A stretch of 64,000 nucleotides of DNA from Paraglaciecola sp. L3A3 (GCF_009796765.1 NZ_CP047023.1:2277501-2341500), one strand, 5' to 3'. Positions 28,581 through 39,419 are shown, counted from the first letter of the stretch. Notes: a model not told the origin generated them from the letters alone. Made by a program: numbers and translations.

Positions 28581-29825
28581 GTGAATGAAATTGGCAAGTG
28601 TTAAAACCAATACATAACCAACAGTATAGGTAATTAATAGCAATAAACTGTATTTAGCGTAACGACCAAAAGTTAAGCCAGGTACTTTACTCATACATAC
28701 AATACCTGCGGCAGAGCCTATCACTAACAATGAGCCACCTACACCCACGGCATAAGTTAATCCAAGCCATGAAGCTAAATCCATATGGATGTCAGTTTTC
28801 AATAATGCAGCTGTAAGAGGTACGTTATCAACAGCTGCTGAGGTAATCCCCATAATATAATTGGCGTAAATAGGTGGCAGGTGTTTATACAGCTCTAATA
28901 AAAACTCTAAGGCGTGAATTTGTTCTAACATACCGACCAGTAGCAATACACCTAAGAAGAACAATAAAGTGTCGAATTCAATGTATCGGATATATTCAAT
29001 AATAGGGTCCCGATCATCATCATCATTACACACTTTAGCAAATATAAACATGATGGCTAAGCCTGCTAAAAAGCTTAAAACAGGCGGGATTTCGTATAAG
29101 ACATTACCAAAAATTGTCAGCAGTATGGTACTTAGAAATATTAGTGCAATACCATAGTCCAGTTTACGAATATCTTTCTGTTGTTGTTTAATCCTTACTC
29201 GTCCACTCATGCCAAAACTTAATAATGTAGCCAAGGTCAATACCGCGATAAATGCAGGCAAAGATAACCACAATAAGTTTAAGATACTCACTTTATCGGC
29301 AAGAAATATCATTAATGTGGTGACGTCTCCAGTGATTAATGCGACCCCTCCAGAGTTAACAGCAAATACCACTAGTACGGTAAAACGTATGGTTTTATTA
29401 GGCGGTAAAGACAGAGATAGGATAAGTGCTACAGAGACTAATGTTGCTGTGATGTTATCTGCTAAAGACGAAAAAACAAAACTAAATATGGCAGTAAAAA
29501 ATAACAGTTTACGCTCGCTGATAGACTCTGGCATTGCGCGGTGTAATAAATTAGCAATGAGTCCTTTTTTGTTGAGGTAAGCAACAAAGGTCATAGCCGC
29601 GACTAAGAATAGCCATAAAGAAGATATATCAGCTAAGTTTTCCCTAAGTTGATGATCAATCAAATCCCGTTCTATGCTCGAAGGAGCAAAAATGAACAGG
29701 GCAATCCAAGAAAGGGTTCCGAATAATAAGGTGATTTTAGCTTTATTGATATGAATGACTTCTTCAAAAATCACCCCGATTAAAGCCAATATGGCTAAAC
29801 CAATTAAAACGTAATGTAACAGCAT
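28578..29825 (-). CDS. nhaD: Sodium:proton antiporter NhaD
   Basis: A 415-residue integral membrane protein of the ion-transporter superfamily with about 11-12 helices. Family segments include SSLADNITATLVSVALILSL, VNSGGVALITGDVTTLMIFL and ITSAAVDNVPLTAALLKTDI, where the conserved Asp residues couple Na+ to H+ exchange. NhaD is typical of marine and haloalkaliphilic bacteria. Two small hairpins (about 29857-29887 and 29891-29914) lie between it and rhlE upstream on the same strand. Confidence 0.92.
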   Translation of the reverse strand: MLLHYVLIGLAILALIGVIFEEVIHINKAKITLLFGTLSWIALFIFAPSSIERDLIDHQLRENLADISSLWLFLVAAMTFVAYLNKKGLIANLLHRAMPESISERKLLFFTAIFSFVFSSLADNITATLVSVALILSLSLPPNKTIRFTVLVVFAVNSGGVALITGDVTTLMIFLADKVSILNLLWLSLPAFIAVLTLATLLSFGMSGRVRIKQQQKDIRKLDYGIALIFLSTILLTIFGNVLYEIPPVLSFLAGLAIMFIFAKVCNDDDDRDPIIEYIRYIEFDTLLFFLGVLLLVGMLEQIHALEFLLELYKHLPPIYANYIMGITSAAVDNVPLTAALLKTDIHMDLASWLGLTYAVGVGGSLLVIGSAAGIVCMSKVPGLTFGRYAKYSLLLLITYTVGYVLVLTLANFIH

Positions 29826-29933
29826 AAGAAGAAAAATGTTTTCAGTTTGAAATTTCTGGCGATTTTAGGCTTAAATCACCAGAATTCAAGAGGGTGTTTA
29901 TATCAATACACCCTATATTATTTGTGTTTGGGG

Positions 29934-31268
29934 TTAAGCTTGAGAGTTATTGCTAGGGTTGTTTCTGCGGGCTCTGTTAGGTCGATTGTTTTGTCGACTA
30001 GCGGGCCGAGCAGTACTCGAACCTTGTTTGGCTTTGCTACCTGTATTTTGCCCATTGTTTGCTTGATTAGGTTTAGGCTTTTTCGGTTTTGGGGCCTTAA
30101 TTGGACGCTGATCTAAACGAGAAACTGGCAAAGGTTGTGAAGGTTCAAATCCAGCAATGGTTTTACGTTGAATGACTTGTTTGGTCAGTCTTTCAATATC
30201 CACTAACTGTTTAAATTCTTCTAAGGTCACCATAGATATAGCTTGGCCAGTTGCGCCAGCTCGACCTGTACGGCCAATTCTATGTACATAGTCTTCCGCT
30301 ACATTGGGTAAGTCAAAATTGACTACTTGTGGCAATTGATCAATATCAATTCCTCGGGCAGCAATATCAGTAGCAATTAAGGCTTTAACTTTACCTTGTT
30401 TAAAATCAGCTAAGGCTTTAGTTCTTGCCCCTTGGCTCTTATTACCATGGATTGCAGCTGCAGTAATACCTCTAGCTTCTAGCTGTTTAACGATGCGATT
30501 CGCACCATGTTTCGTGCGGCTAAATACCAATACCTGTTGCCAGTCATTGTCTTTAATTAAACGTGTGAGAATGGCTGTTTTTTGACTTTTATCGACCGGG
30601 TAAACCCATTGTTCGACTAAATCAACTGTTGTGTTAGCAGGTGATACCGATACTTCAACAGGGTTATTTACCAACCCTTTGGCTAATTGACGGATTTCAT
30701 CAGAAAAGGTGGCAGAGAACATTAAATTCTGACGATTTTTCGGTAATAATTTTAATATTTTTTTAATATCATGAATAAAGCCCATATCTAACATTCTGTC
30801 GGCTTCATCTAAAACTAGTATTTCTAAGTCGCTAAACTTCACTGCATTTTGATTGTATAAATCTAATAAACGACCAGGTGTGGCTACTAGTATATCTACA
30901 CCTTTTCTAAGTTTGACCATCTGTGGGTTGATCCCTACACCACCAAACACTACTGCTGATTTTAACGGTAAATCACGACCATAGGTTTGTACACTTTCAG
31001 CAACTTGAGCAGCTAATTCTCGAGTTGGCGTTAGAATTAATGCTCTAGCTTGATTTGCTCTGGCTGGTGTACCTTGGCTTAGTCTTTGTAATATAGGCAA
31101 GGTGAAGCCTGCAGTTTTACCTGTGCCTGTCTGTGCAGCAGCCATGACATCTTTGCCTTCTAATACGGCAGGGATGGCTTGGGCTTGGATAGGAGATGGG
31201 TCGGTATAACCCTTGGCAGTAACAGCAGACAATATTTTAGGGGATAAGCCTAAATCGGCAAAACTCAT
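29934..31268 (-). CDS. rhlE: DEAD-box RNA helicase RhlE
   Basis: A 444-residue ATP-dependent RNA helicase of the RhlE subgroup. The Q-motif region is [20 protein letters not shown], Walker [16 protein letters not shown] box [16 protein letters not shown] motif MFSATFS, and the C-terminal lobe ends with [10 protein letters not shown]. After residue ~375 comes a basic, low-complexity tail ([15 protein letters not shown]) rich in Arg, Asn and Ser, as usual for cold-adapted RhlE proteins. Roles in ribosome assembly and RNA turnover fit its place beside rne. Confidence 0.93.
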   Translation of the reverse strand: MSFADLGLSPKILSAVTAKGYTDPSPIQAQAIPAVLEGKDVMAAAQTGTGKTAGFTLPILQRLSQGTPARANQARALILTPTRELAAQVAESVQTYGRDLPLKSAVVFGGVGINPQMVKLRKGVDILVATPGRLLDLYNQNAVKFSDLEILVLDEADRMLDMGFIHDIKKILKLLPKNRQNLMFSATFSDEIRQLAKGLVNNPVEVSVSPANTTVDLVEQWVYPVDKSQKTAILTRLIKDNDWQQVLVFSRTKHGANRIVKQLEARGITAAAIHGNKSQGARTKALADFKQGKVKALIATDIAARGIDIDQLPQVVNFDLPNVAEDYVHRIGRTGRAGATGQAISMVTLEEFKQLVDIERLTKQVIQRKTIAGFEPSQPLPVSRLDQRPIKAPKPKKPKPNQANNGQNTGSKAKQGSSTARPASRQNNRPNRARRNNPSNNSQA

Positions 31269-31375
31269 AGATAACTCTCAAAATAAGGTAAAAAATAAAC
31301 GATTAAAAATTCATCGCGGGCGCGAGAGGATACAGGAATAGGCTGACTTTATCTAGATAAACAGTGGCTATCAAC

Positions 31376-31418
31376 AAAAATGCCGCATTAGGTCAAACCC
31401 AATGCGGCATAATTTTTT
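31376..31418 (-). terminator. Rho-independent terminator of rne
   Basis: Stem TGCCGCATT/AATGCGGCA (31381-31409) with an eleven-base loop; T-run on the minus strand (complement of AACAAAAA), and T6 on the plus side. Confidence 0.85.
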
Positions 31419-31441
31419 AACTAATTTCTAGAATTAGTGTA

Positions 31442-34381
31442 TTAAGCGTCAGTTCCAGGGCGGAATGCAGGAGCATTCGACTTACTGGTGGCACTTAATA
31501 AAGCTGCGGTTTTCTGCGACTTTTTCAGTTCAGGTCTAGCGTCATCACCTAGTGAAGCAATCTTAACTTCAACAAAAGCTTCATCAATAGATGTGGGTTT
31601 AGTCATAGGCGCTGAAGCTGTTTTCTTTTGTACTGGCTTATCTACAACTTTTAACGCTGACACTTTTTTGCCGCGACTTTTAGTTGGCGCAGTTTTGGCT
31701 TTTGGTGTTTCGATTACAAGCTCGGCTTTTGGTTCAGTTGCAATTTCAATTTCAACTTCAACCTTTGGTTCAGTTGCAATTTCAACTTCAACCTTTGGCT
31801 CAGCTTCAACTTCAACCGTATTTTCAGCAGTGGCAGTATCTTTCACGGCTTGTGGTGTTTCAGTTTTAACTTCAGGCGTAATCACAACGTCTTCTTTCGT
31901 TGACTCTGCTACAGTACTTGCTGTGGGCGCAGATTCTAGAACAGCTTCAGAAGTTGCTTCAGGTGTTAATTCTAATGACACTTGCTGTGGTGTTTCTGCA
32001 CTTGTTATTTCAGCTGTTTTAGCTGCTACCGGTGCTGGTTCATCAAACTGTAATTCATCTTGTTTCACATTGTCTTGTGTCACAGGTTGAACTGTTTCTT
32101 GTTCATCATTTTCTCGACGGCGCTTTTGTCCCGCAGAACGAACATGTCTAGGTGAACGTCGGCTGCGAGTACGAGGTGTAGATTCGTCTTTAGTATTAGA
32201 GTCTGAACCTTGCTTAGCCTCTACATTTACATCAGCTGTTTCTGCCTTTGTTTCAGTTTGTGGCGCAACTGATTTTTGAACGGGGGCTGGCGCTTCAGAT
32301 TTAGTTGTTACAGGTTTTACTGCAACATTGTTGTCTTCTACAGCAGCTGCAGTAGCTTGAGTTTGTTCTGGTTTATCAGCTTCTACTCGGACACTACGGC
32401 GATTGTCACGACGTTTACGACGTTCAGCGACTTGCTCTTTCTTTTTAGTAGGAGCAGCCGGTTTAGCTTGTTTTTCAGTTTGATCAACAGCTGCCTTGTC
32501 TTCTTTACGTGGTTTACGTGTGTCGTTTCTAGGTTTACGTTCTTTACGAGCAGGCGCTTGTTCATTACGCTCTTTGTTTTCGAAATTTTTGCCATTTCGT
32601 TTATTTCTATCTGGACGCCCATTATTATTTCGACGCTGATTAGTACCTTGATTACGAGTATTAGTCGTTTTCTTAGGTACCACTTTTTCTTCAGTTTTAA
32701 ATAAATCGTTAAACCATTTACTGAGTTTTTCTAGTAAACCTTCACTTTTTACTTTTTCTTTAGTAGCAGCTGGTGCTTCTTTTTTGCTAGGTGCAATAAG
32801 ACTTTGTAACGCAGGTTGCTCTTTAGGAGCAGCTGGCGCTATTGTCTTATCAGTAATGGTTTCTTCCATCTCGATTAGAGGTAAGTTATAGCTCATTTCC
32901 TGAACGGCATCATCAGAACGTCGACGAGAAATGCTATAATGAGGCGTTTCCATATTAGGATTAGGTATAATCATTAACTGTACTGAATGACGCTTTTCAA
33001 CACTACGTACAGAGCGTCTTTTTTCATTCAATAAGTAAGTAGCCACATTAACCGGTAACTGGGCTTCAATTTGCCCTGTGTTATCTTTAATGCTTTCTTC
33101 TTCCATGATACGTAATACAGATAATGCTAAAGACTCTGTACCACGAACCGTACCGTGGCCACTACATCTTGGGCAAACATTATGCGCAGAATCACCTAAA
33201 GAGGGGCGTAAACGTTGACGAGACATTTCCAGTAAACCAAAACGTGATATGCGGCCTAGTTGTACTCTAGCTCTATCACCTCTAACTGCATCTTTCATGC
33301 GGTTTTCAACTTCACGTTGATGGCGTACAGGGGTCATATCAATAAAATCGATAACTACTAAACCACCTAAGTCACGTAAACGTAATTGTCTGGCAATTTC
33401 GTCAGCAGCTTCTAAGTTAGTATTAAATGCTGTTTCTTCTATATCACTACCTTTGGTTGCGCGGGCAGAGTTAATATCGATAGATGTTAACGCTTCTGTT
33501 GGGTCAATCACAATTGAGCCACCAGAAGGTAATCTAACTTCACGTTGGAAAGCTGATTCTATTTGGCTTTCGATTTGATAATGGCTGAATAATGGTACAT
33601 CACCACGGTACAGTTTTACACGACTAGCATAGTCTGGACGCATCTGTTCAACGTGTTTTAGAGCTCGTTCGTGTACACTGCTTTTATCAACTAATATTTC
33701 ACCAATATCACGTCTTAGATAATCGCGAATAGCACGTACTACTACGTCACTTTCTTGGTGAATTAAGAATGGAGCAGGGCGAGACTCTGCCATTTCTGTG
33801 ATACGACCCCAACCTGAAACTAGGTAGTCTAAATCGTACGCAAGTTCTTCTGAAGATTTACCAACACCAGCGGTACGTACAATAAGTCCCATACCGTTGG
33901 GTAGTTCTAATCCACTTAACGCCGCTTTTAAATCAGTACGCTCATCACCTTCAATGCGACGAGATATACCGCCAGCTCTCGGGTTATTTGGCATAAGTAC
34001 AAGATAGCTGCCCGCCAAACTGATAAATGTAGTCAATGCGGCACCTTTTTGGCCTCGCTCTTCTTTATCAATTTGTACAATAACTTCTTGGCCTTCTTTT
34101 ATCACTTCTTTGATATTAGGGCGGCCTTCGAATTTATAGCCTTGAGGGAAATATGTTCTAGCAATTTCTTTTAATGGTAAGAAACCGTGGCGATCTGCGC
34201 CATAATCTACGAAAGCAGCTTCTAGGCTTGGTTCAACGCGGGTAATAGTACCTTTGTATATATTGGATTTTTTTTGTTCATGGCCTGGACTTTCGATATC
34301 TAGGTCATATAGCTTTTGGCCATCTACAAGTGCTACGCGCAATTCTTCTTGCTGCGTAGCATTGATTAACATTCTTTTCAT
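31442..34381 (-). CDS. rne: Ribonuclease E
   Basis: The 979-residue endonuclease is the scaffold of the RNA degradosome. The N-terminal half is near-identical in layout to E. coli: the start [20 protein letters not shown], an S1 domain (~36-125), the catalytic Asp residues in [14 protein letters not shown] and [11 protein letters not shown], and the zinc link CPRCSGHGT near residue 404. The C-terminal half is disordered, with a strongly basic region (~565-680) and acidic repeats rich in VEVEI and ATEPK. It ends with FRPGTDA. The 5' region is long (see the neighbouring entry), as expected for an autoregulated gene. Confidence 0.96.
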   Translation of the reverse strand: MKRMLINATQQEELRVALVDGQKLYDLDIESPGHEQKKSNIYKGTITRVEPSLEAAFVDYGADRHGFLPLKEIARTYFPQGYKFEGRPNIKEVIKEGQEVIVQIDKEERGQKGAALTTFISLAGSYLVLMPNNPRAGGISRRIEGDERTDLKAALSGLELPNGMGLIVRTAGVGKSSEELAYDLDYLVSGWGRITEMAESRPAPFLIHQESDVVVRAIRDYLRRDIGEILVDKSSVHERALKHVEQMRPDYASRVKLYRGDVPLFSHYQIESQIESAFQREVRLPSGGSIVIDPTEALTSIDINSARATKGSDIEETAFNTNLEAADEIARQLRLRDLGGLVVIDFIDMTPVRHQREVENRMKDAVRGDRARVQLGRISRFGLLEMSRQRLRPSLGDSAHNVCPRCSGHGTVRGTESLALSVLRIMEEESIKDNTGQIEAQLPVNVATYLLNEKRRSVRSVEKRHSVQLMIIPNPNMETPHYSISRRRSDDAVQEMSYNLPLIEMEETITDKTIAPAAPKEQPALQSLIAPSKKEAPAATKEKVKSEGLLEKLSKWFNDLFKTEEKVVPKKTTNTRNQGTNQRRNNNGRPDRNKRNGKNFENKERNEQAPARKERKPRNDTRKPRKEDKAAVDQTEKQAKPAAPTKKKEQVAERRKRRDNRRSVRVEADKPEQTQATAAAVEDNNVAVKPVTTKSEAPAPVQKSVAPQTETKAETADVNVEAKQGSDSNTKDESTPRTRSRRSPRHVRSAGQKRRRENDEQETVQPVTQDNVKQDELQFDEPAPVAAKTAEITSAETPQQVSLELTPEATSEAVLESAPTASTVAESTKEDVVITPEVKTETPQAVKDTATAENTVEVEAEPKVEVEIATEPKVEVEIEIATEPKAELVIETPKAKTAPTKSRGKKVSALKVVDKPVQKKTASAPMTKPTSIDEAFVEVKIASLGDDARPELKKSQKTAALLSATSKSNAPAFRPGTDA
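31728..31817 (-). repeat. Short tandem repeat inside the rne C-terminal region
   Basis: Three head-to-tail units of 36, 30 and 24 bases, each beginning TTTGG(T/C)TCAG on the plus strand and ending CAACTTCAACC. They encode the VEVEI(EI)ATEPK protein repeats of RNase E. All units are multiples of three, so changes in number keep the frame. Confidence 0.8.
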
Positions 34382-34939
34382 TCTTGTTGCTCGGTATTGT
34401 ACCGATCATCACAAAGTAAAGCGTTACATAGGGATTAGACAATCATTATATGCAGCCTCACGACTGTATGCTTAAAATTAAGTTTTGCGTCTTAGTGTTA
34501 TTTCATTAATTATTTAATGTTTTGTTTTTTAACACTTTATCCATACTTTATGGACACTAAACTAGACGAAGTATTAGTTTAATTACATTGTTTTATAAAA
34601 CTTATCAGTATTCGAACTATATATGCTTGTCTGGCATCTTATTTATTCAAATATTTTGTCAATTCATTTGTAATCTTTACATCTAGTGCGATCAGTCATT
34701 ATTTATGTCGCTGATGTAATGGTTCTGTTTTACCTTGGCTGCGAAAAGTTACTCACTTCACAGTTGGTTTGCATATACTTTTACGACTTGTTGGTCGGTA
34801 TTGCTTGCAGAACTAATAATCTATATTTGCTTTCATACACACACTTCATGTGAGAAAACCGACGCATTATCACATTAAACCGCTAATACTGGCAAGATAT
34901 TAAATTTATGCACGACTTCTTTATTAATTCGGTTAGAAT
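34382..34939. other. Shared rne/rluC upstream region
   Basis: A 558-bp divergent intergenic region. Close to the rne start lies a small hairpin TCGGTA/TACCGA with loop TTG (34391-34405) that would sit in the rne leader just before the ribosome site. A TAGAAT box (34934-34939) lies directly before the rluC start. The rest is AT-rich. In E. coli the long rne leader mediates RNase E autoregulation; the same is inferred here from position and length. Confidence 0.55.
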
Positions 34940-35902
34940 ATGCGGCTTATGACAGATATATCATTTCAAAAAGTTCAATTTATAACAGTCGAACCTGAGC
35001 TCGAAGGGCAGAGGATTGACAATTTTTTGCGTACTTTATTAAAAGGAGTACCTAAAAGCCTCATTTATCGTATTTTACGTAAGGGAGAAGTGCGGGTAAA
35101 TAAAAAGCGGGTTAAGCCTGAATATAAATTAATCGCTCACGATGAGTTACGTATTCCACCCATTCGGGTCTCAGAGCCAACAGAACTGCCATCTACAAAT
35201 TTAGATAAAGTGTCGAGTTTAGAAAATAACATTTTATTTGAAGATGATTGCTTAATTGTGTTAAACAAACCATCAGGCACCGCTGTGCACGGTGGTAGTG
35301 GTTTAAGTTTTGGTGTGATAGAAGCCTTTAGAGCATTGCGGCCTCAACAAAAATTTTTAGAATTGGTACACCGATTAGATCGTGATACGTCTGGCTGCTT
35401 ATTAATAGCTAAAAAAAGATCGGCTTTAAAAAACTTACATCAGCAGCTTATCGATAAAAAGGTTGATAAACGATATCAAGCTTTAGTGGTGGGAGAATGG
35501 CCTGCAAACCGGTTTAAAGTAAAAGCTCCTTTATTAAAGAATACTCTCAAATCAGGGGAAAGAGTGGTGTTAGTTAATGAAGAAGGCAAACCTTCTGAAA
35601 CACGCTATCGTATTCTTGAATCTTATGCAGGTGCCACCTTAGTAGAAGCATCACCTATTACGGGACGTACACACCAAATCAGAGTGCATTGTTTACATGC
35701 AGATCATCCTATTGCGTGTGATAATCGATATGGTGCTAAACACTTTGATGAAAGAATGCAGAAGATAGGTCTAAAAAGATTATTTTTACATGCTCACTCA
35801 TTGGCATTTCAGCATCCTGCAACAGACGAAAGAGTGACGTTTAAAGCGCCACTGGAGCCTGGCTTAATAGCAGTATTGAAAAGGTTAAGAAATCAAACAT
35901 AA
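34940..35902 (+). CDS. rluC: 23S rRNA pseudouridine synthase RluC
   Basis: A 320-residue enzyme that makes pseudouridine at 955, 2504 and 2580 of 23S rRNA. It has an S4 RNA-binding domain (IDNFLRTLLKGVPKSLIYRI, GEVRVNKKRVKPEYKL), then LNKPSGTAVHGGSGLSFG, the catalytic VHRLDRDTSG and TGRTHQIRVH. It is divergent from rne as in E. coli. The start may be this ATG or the one nine bases on (MTDISFQK); neither has a clear Shine-Dalgarno sequence. A short perfect hairpin follows the gene. Confidence 0.94.
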   Translation: MRLMTDISFQKVQFITVEPELEGQRIDNFLRTLLKGVPKSLIYRILRKGEVRVNKKRVKPEYKLIAHDELRIPPIRVSEPTELPSTNLDKVSSLENNILFEDDCLIVLNKPSGTAVHGGSGLSFGVIEAFRALRPQQKFLELVHRLDRDTSGCLLIAKKRSALKNLHQQLIDKKVDKRYQALVVGEWPANRFKVKAPLLKNTLKSGERVVLVNEEGKPSETRYRILESYAGATLVEASPITGRTHQIRVHCLHADHPIACDNRYGAKHFDERMQKIGLKRLFLHAHSLAFQHPATDERVTFKAPLEPGLIAVLKRLRNQT

Positions 35903-35915
35903 CTGCTGTATTGAG

Positions 35916-35947
35916 ATTTGCCTTTTTAACTTTTTAAAAAGGCAAAT
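35916..35947. terminator. Hairpin between convergent rluC and maf
   Basis: A perfect fourteen-base stem ATTTGCCTTTTTAA/TTAAAAAGGCAAAT with loop CTTT. It can act on both strands. Confidence 0.8.
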
Positions 35948-35951
35948 TTAA

Positions 35952-36542
35952 TTACTTTCGCATGTATTTAAATACATCTACCTGCATTTTATTAAATAGC
36001 TCAATTAAACCAATTAAAGGTAGACCGATTAAACTATTTGGATCTCTGCCATTTAATGATTCAAACAATGCAATGCCTAAACCTTCACTTTTAAAACTTC
36101 CTGCACAGTCGTATGGTTCTTCTATTTGTAGGTAAACAGTGATTTGTTGTTCTGTCAGTTGTCTGAATTTTACTTGGTATTGATCAACCATAAACTCCAA
36201 TTCCTTATTATTTTTGTGAGCAACACATAATCCGGTGTGAAATATCACGGTTTGTCCACTCATCATTAATAATTGTGCTTTAGCATTTTCAAAATTACCA
36301 GGCTTACCTAATGTTTGCCCATTACAGCTGGCTAATTGATCTGAACCAATAACGTAATGGTCGGGGTTTGACTGACTGATGGCTTGAGCTTTATTGATAG
36401 CTAAACGTAACACTTGGTCATTAATTGATTCGTTGTTGATTTTTGTTTCATCAACTTTAGGGGCTATCGCGTCAAAGGGCAGACACAACTTTTTTAATAT
36501 GTTTTGTCGATAAGAAGAACTGGATGCTAAAATAATTTTCAT
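35952..36542 (-). CDS. yceF: Maf/YceF-type nucleotide pyrophosphatase
   Basis: A 196-residue Maf-family protein. It begins MKIILASSSSYRQNILKKLC, followed by APKVDETKI, VIGSDQLASCNGQTLGKPGN and EEPYDCAGSFKSEGLG, all family signatures. YceF-type members hydrolyse 7-methyl-GTP and are thought to clear modified nucleotides. I start at 36542 because the family begins at this Met; the longer frame adds MNLKT. It is divergent from yceD, in the same place as in E. coli. Confidence 0.9.
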   Translation of the reverse strand: MKIILASSSSYRQNILKKLCLPFDAIAPKVDETKINNESINDQVLRLAINKAQAISQSNPDHYVIGSDQLASCNGQTLGKPGNFENAKAQLLMMSGQTVIFHTGLCVAHKNNKELEFMVDQYQVKFRQLTEQQITVYLQIEEPYDCAGSFKSEGLGIALFESLNGRDPNSLIGLPLIGLIELFNKMQVDVFKYMRK

Positions 36543-36636
36543 TGTTTTTAGATTCATTATTTATCAAAAAATAAATGAAAACACATATACCTTTATATAA
36601 CCACTAATCTTGTTGACGATAACTGTTATATTTTCT

Positions 36637-36665
36637 TTGACTAAATCAATACATATCTATATTAT
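36637..36665 (+). promoter_or_regulatory. Sigma-70 promoter of the yceD-rpmF operon
   Basis: TTGACT (36637-36642), a 17-base spacer and TATTAT (36660-36665), followed by TCGCGCGC. Transcription would begin about 36672, only two or three bases before the yceD ATG at 36675. The GC-rich discriminator suggests stringent control, fitting a ribosomal-protein operon. Confidence 0.75.
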
Positions 36666-36674
36666 TCGCGCGCT

Positions 36675-37202
36675 ATGCAGAAAGTGAAATTACCCAAGCA
36701 GGTTGATCCTGTCAAAAGTGCCACCAAACGCTCCGATTATCGGGGTATTGTTGCTACTTGTGAAATGCCAAGACTGCTTGAGTTAGTAGTTGATATTGCC
36801 GAAGAAATCGATGTTGAAGTTAAGTTCTCAAAAGACGAGCAGGGTCTTACTTATTTTCAAGGTCATATGGCATGTTCAGCGTCGCTTCTCTGTGAAAGGT
36901 GTAACCAAGCTTATGAACATCAAATTGATGTTTCTTTCTGTTTCAGTCCAGTGCAGAGTTCTGAACCAGAAGATAGTGATGAGTTACCGGATGTTTATGA
37001 ACCGGTAGAGGTTAATGACCATGGAGAGATCAATTTATTTCAAGTACTTGAAGACGAACTGATCTTGTCACTGCCGATTGTAGCCCTTCATGCAGAGGAG
37101 GATTGCAGTCAAAAGCGTGACAACATGAGCTTCGGAAAAATTGAACCGGTAGATGAACGTCCAAACCCGTTCGCGGTTTTGAAAGAACTTAAGCGAGACT
37201 AG
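36675..37202 (+). CDS. yceD: YceD (DUF177), 23S rRNA accumulation protein
   Basis: A 175-residue protein of the DUF177 family, needed for normal 23S rRNA levels in bacteria and plants. The start [12 protein letters not shown] is the family N-terminus, so the start codon is well supported although no Shine-Dalgarno sequence precedes it. A zinc-type CERC pair ([12 protein letters not shown]), YCFSPVQ-like [30 protein letters not shown] and [11 protein letters not shown] follow. It sits 10 bp before rpmF as in most bacteria. Confidence 0.93.
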   Translation: MQKVKLPKQVDPVKSATKRSDYRGIVATCEMPRLLELVVDIAEEIDVEVKFSKDEQGLTYFQGHMACSASLLCERCNQAYEHQIDVSFCFSPVQSSEPEDSDELPDVYEPVEVNDHGEINLFQVLEDELILSLPIVALHAEEDCSQKRDNMSFGKIEPVDERPNPFAVLKELKRD

Positions 37203-37212
37203 GAGTAAAGTA

Positions 37213-37383
37213 ATGGCTGTACAGAAGAGTAAAAAAGCTCGTTCAAAACGTGGTATGCGTCGTTCACACGATGCATTAGGTACTACGACTTTGTCTGTAG
37301 ATTCAACGTCAGGTGAGACACATGTTCGTCATCATGTGACCGCTGATGGTTACTATAAAGGCAAAAAAGTTTTATCTCTTTAA
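37213..37383 (+). CDS. rpmF: 50S ribosomal protein L32
   Basis: A 56-residue ribosomal protein reading [20 protein letters not shown], then [20 protein letters not shown] and [16 protein letters not shown]. The basic N-terminus and the [18 protein letters not shown] motif are diagnostic for L32 of the type without zinc cysteines. An AGGAGT ribosome site lies upstream. It follows yceD after 10 bp and precedes plsX, the conserved order in gammaproteobacteria. Confidence 0.97.
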   Translation: MAVQKSKKARSKRGMRRSHDALGTTTLSVDSTSGETHVRHHVTADGYYKGKKVLSL

Positions 37384-37401
37384 TTATTAAGTGATAGAAC
37401 T

Positions 37402-38427
37402 TTGAGTCATCTAACGATAGCGTTAGATATCATGGGGGGCGATCACGGCCCCCATATTATTTTACCCGCAGCCAAAAAAGCGCTGCAAGAAATCCCGCAT
37501 CTGCAAATTATTCTATGTGGCACTGAAAGTGTTATGTCTGAATGGCTCACTCAACAAGATCAAAATATTCAATCTCGTATTCAATTAGTAAATTGTTCGC
37601 AAACTGTTTCTATGGCTGAAACACCCACTCGTGCTTTCAGGCACAAAAAAGATTCGTCAATGCGACGTATGTTGGATTTAGTGAGTGAAGGCAAGGCAGA
37701 TGCTTGTGTTAGTGCTGGCAATACTGGTGCGCTTTTAACCATGGCATTTTATGTTTTGAAAACATTGCCAGGCATTCATCGTCCGGCATTAATCTCAAAG
37801 GTACCTACCAGTAACAATGGTCGAGTATATTTGTTAGATTTAGGCGCTAACGTTAACTGTGATTCTGAGGTATTATTCCAGTACGCAGTGATGGGCTCAG
37901 TATTAGCTGCGCAAATTGCCAATATAAGCCAACCTAAAGTGGCATTACTTAATGTAGGCGTAGAAGACATTAAGGGAAATGATCAGGTTAAGCAAACGGC
38001 TAAATTATTAAATGAATCAAAATCAATTAATTATATTGGTTTTGTGGAAGGTAACGATATTTTCAGTGAGAAGGCTGATGTTATTGTGACTGACGGCTTT
38101 GTTGGAAACATAGCCTTAAAATCTTGGGAAGGTTTAGCAAACTTTGTTATTCAAGAAGTAAAAAAGGCTTCTCAGCAAAATTGGTTGTATAAATTCTTAG
38201 CGGCAGTGGCTTTACCTTTATTAAAGGTTATTTACGCTAAGATGAAGCCCGACCAGTATAATGGGGCGAGTCTGATAGGATTGCGCGGAATTGTGGTTAA
38301 GAGCCATGGTGACGCCTCTTCTGAAGCTTTTTTGTACGCGATTAGACAAGCTGTACTAGAAGTTGAGATGCAGGTGCCAGATAAAATTAAAGATAAAATT
38401 GAAGCAGTATTAATGGAGCGTCACTAA
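37402..38427 (+). CDS. plsX: Phosphate acyltransferase PlsX
   Basis: A 341-residue enzyme that converts acyl-ACP to acyl-phosphate for phospholipid synthesis. LTIALDIMGGDHGPHIILPA opens the protein, and RHKKDSSMRRML and ADACVSAGNTGALLTMAFYV are family signatures. The start is a TTG codon at 37402; this is the only start that fits the family N-terminus. Length agrees with E. coli (356). It ends three bases before fabH. Confidence 0.94.
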   Translation: MSHLTIALDIMGGDHGPHIILPAAKKALQEIPHLQIILCGTESVMSEWLTQQDQNIQSRIQLVNCSQTVSMAETPTRAFRHKKDSSMRRMLDLVSEGKADACVSAGNTGALLTMAFYVLKTLPGIHRPALISKVPTSNNGRVYLLDLGANVNCDSEVLFQYAVMGSVLAAQIANISQPKVALLNVGVEDIKGNDQVKQTAKLLNESKSINYIGFVEGNDIFSEKADVIVTDGFVGNIALKSWEGLANFVIQEVKKASQQNWLYKFLAAVALPLLKVIYAKMKPDQYNGASLIGLRGIVVKSHGDASSEAFLYAIRQAVLEVEMQVPDKIKDKIEAVLMERH

Positions 38428-38430
38428 TAA

Positions 38431-39390
38431 ATGAATTCCAAAATAATTGGTACAGGTAGTTATTATCCAAGTGAAATAAGAACAAACTCTGATTTGGCTA
38501 ATATGGTTGATACGTCAGATGAGTGGATAACTGATCGAACTGGAATCAAAGAAAGACGTATTATTGGTGAAAATGAAACCGCAGCAACTATGGGTGTTGA
38601 AGCCAGTAAAAAAGCGTTAGAAGCAGCAGGAATTGACGCTAAATCTTTAGATATGATTATTTGTGCTACTACTAGTGGCCGATATGCTTTGCCTAGTACA
38701 GCTTGTGAAATTCAAAAAGCATTAGACTGTGATGGTATTCCGGCTTTTGACGTAGCTGCAGCTTGTGCTGGTTATTGTTATGCATTAAGCATAGCCGACC
38801 AGTATATTAAAACTGGCATGATGAAACGCATTTTAGTTATTGGTACAGATTGTTTAAGTCGTTTAGTTAATCCTGAAGATCGTACTATGGTAATTCTGTT
38901 TGGTGATGCAGCAGGAGCCACTATTATAGAAGCAAGTGAAGAACCCGGTATTTTATCTACCCATATTCACGCAGCAGGTTCCTATGGTGACTTATTAAGT
39001 GTCGGTAATCCAGCTCATGGTGTAGAACAATCAGTGCATGAAAACTGGGGCTCGATGAAGGGCAATGAAGTTTTCAAAGTGGCAGTGACTAAATTGAGTG
39101 AAGTGGTTGAACAAACTTTAAAAGCCAATAATATGCAAAAATCAGATCTAGATTGGTTAGTGCCTCATCAAGCTAACTTTAGAATCATTAAAGCGACGGC
39201 TAAAAAATTAGATATGTCATTAGATCAAGTAGTGATGACCTTAGAAAGTTACGGTAATACCTCTGCAGCAACAGTTCCTACGGCATTAGATACAGCAATT
39301 CGGGATGGTCGTATTAAACGTGGGCAAAATCTACTTTTAGAAGCTTTTGGTGGCGGTTTTGCTTGGGCATCTGCTCTAATCAAATATTAA
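38431..39390 (+). CDS. fabH: Beta-ketoacyl-ACP synthase III
   Basis: A 319-residue condensing enzyme that starts fatty-acid chains from acetyl-CoA and malonyl-ACP. The catalytic triad is visible: Cys112 in [13 protein letters not shown], His in [11 protein letters not shown] and Asn in [12 protein letters not shown]. The N-terminus [15 protein letters not shown] is typical. It lies in the plsX-fabH-fabD-fabG-acpP-fabF cluster with the same order as E. coli. Confidence 0.97.
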   Translation: MNSKIIGTGSYYPSEIRTNSDLANMVDTSDEWITDRTGIKERRIIGENETAATMGVEASKKALEAAGIDAKSLDMIICATTSGRYALPSTACEIQKALDCDGIPAFDVAAACAGYCYALSIADQYIKTGMMKRILVIGTDCLSRLVNPEDRTMVILFGDAAGATIIEASEEPGILSTHIHAAGSYGDLLSVGNPAHGVEQSVHENWGSMKGNEVFKVAVTKLSEVVEQTLKANNMQKSDLDWLVPHQANFRIIKATAKKLDMSLDQVVMTLESYGNTSAATVPTALDTAIRDGRIKRGQNLLLEAFGGGFAWASALIKY

Positions 39391-39419
39391 TAACAAGCAA
39401 TAAGATTCGAGAATAAATT

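Noticed and set aside
31488..32090. Open frame of 200 codons on the plus strand
   Set aside because: It is antisense to the repetitive C-terminal part of rne, and its low-complexity Ser/Thr/Ala text is a mirror of that region.
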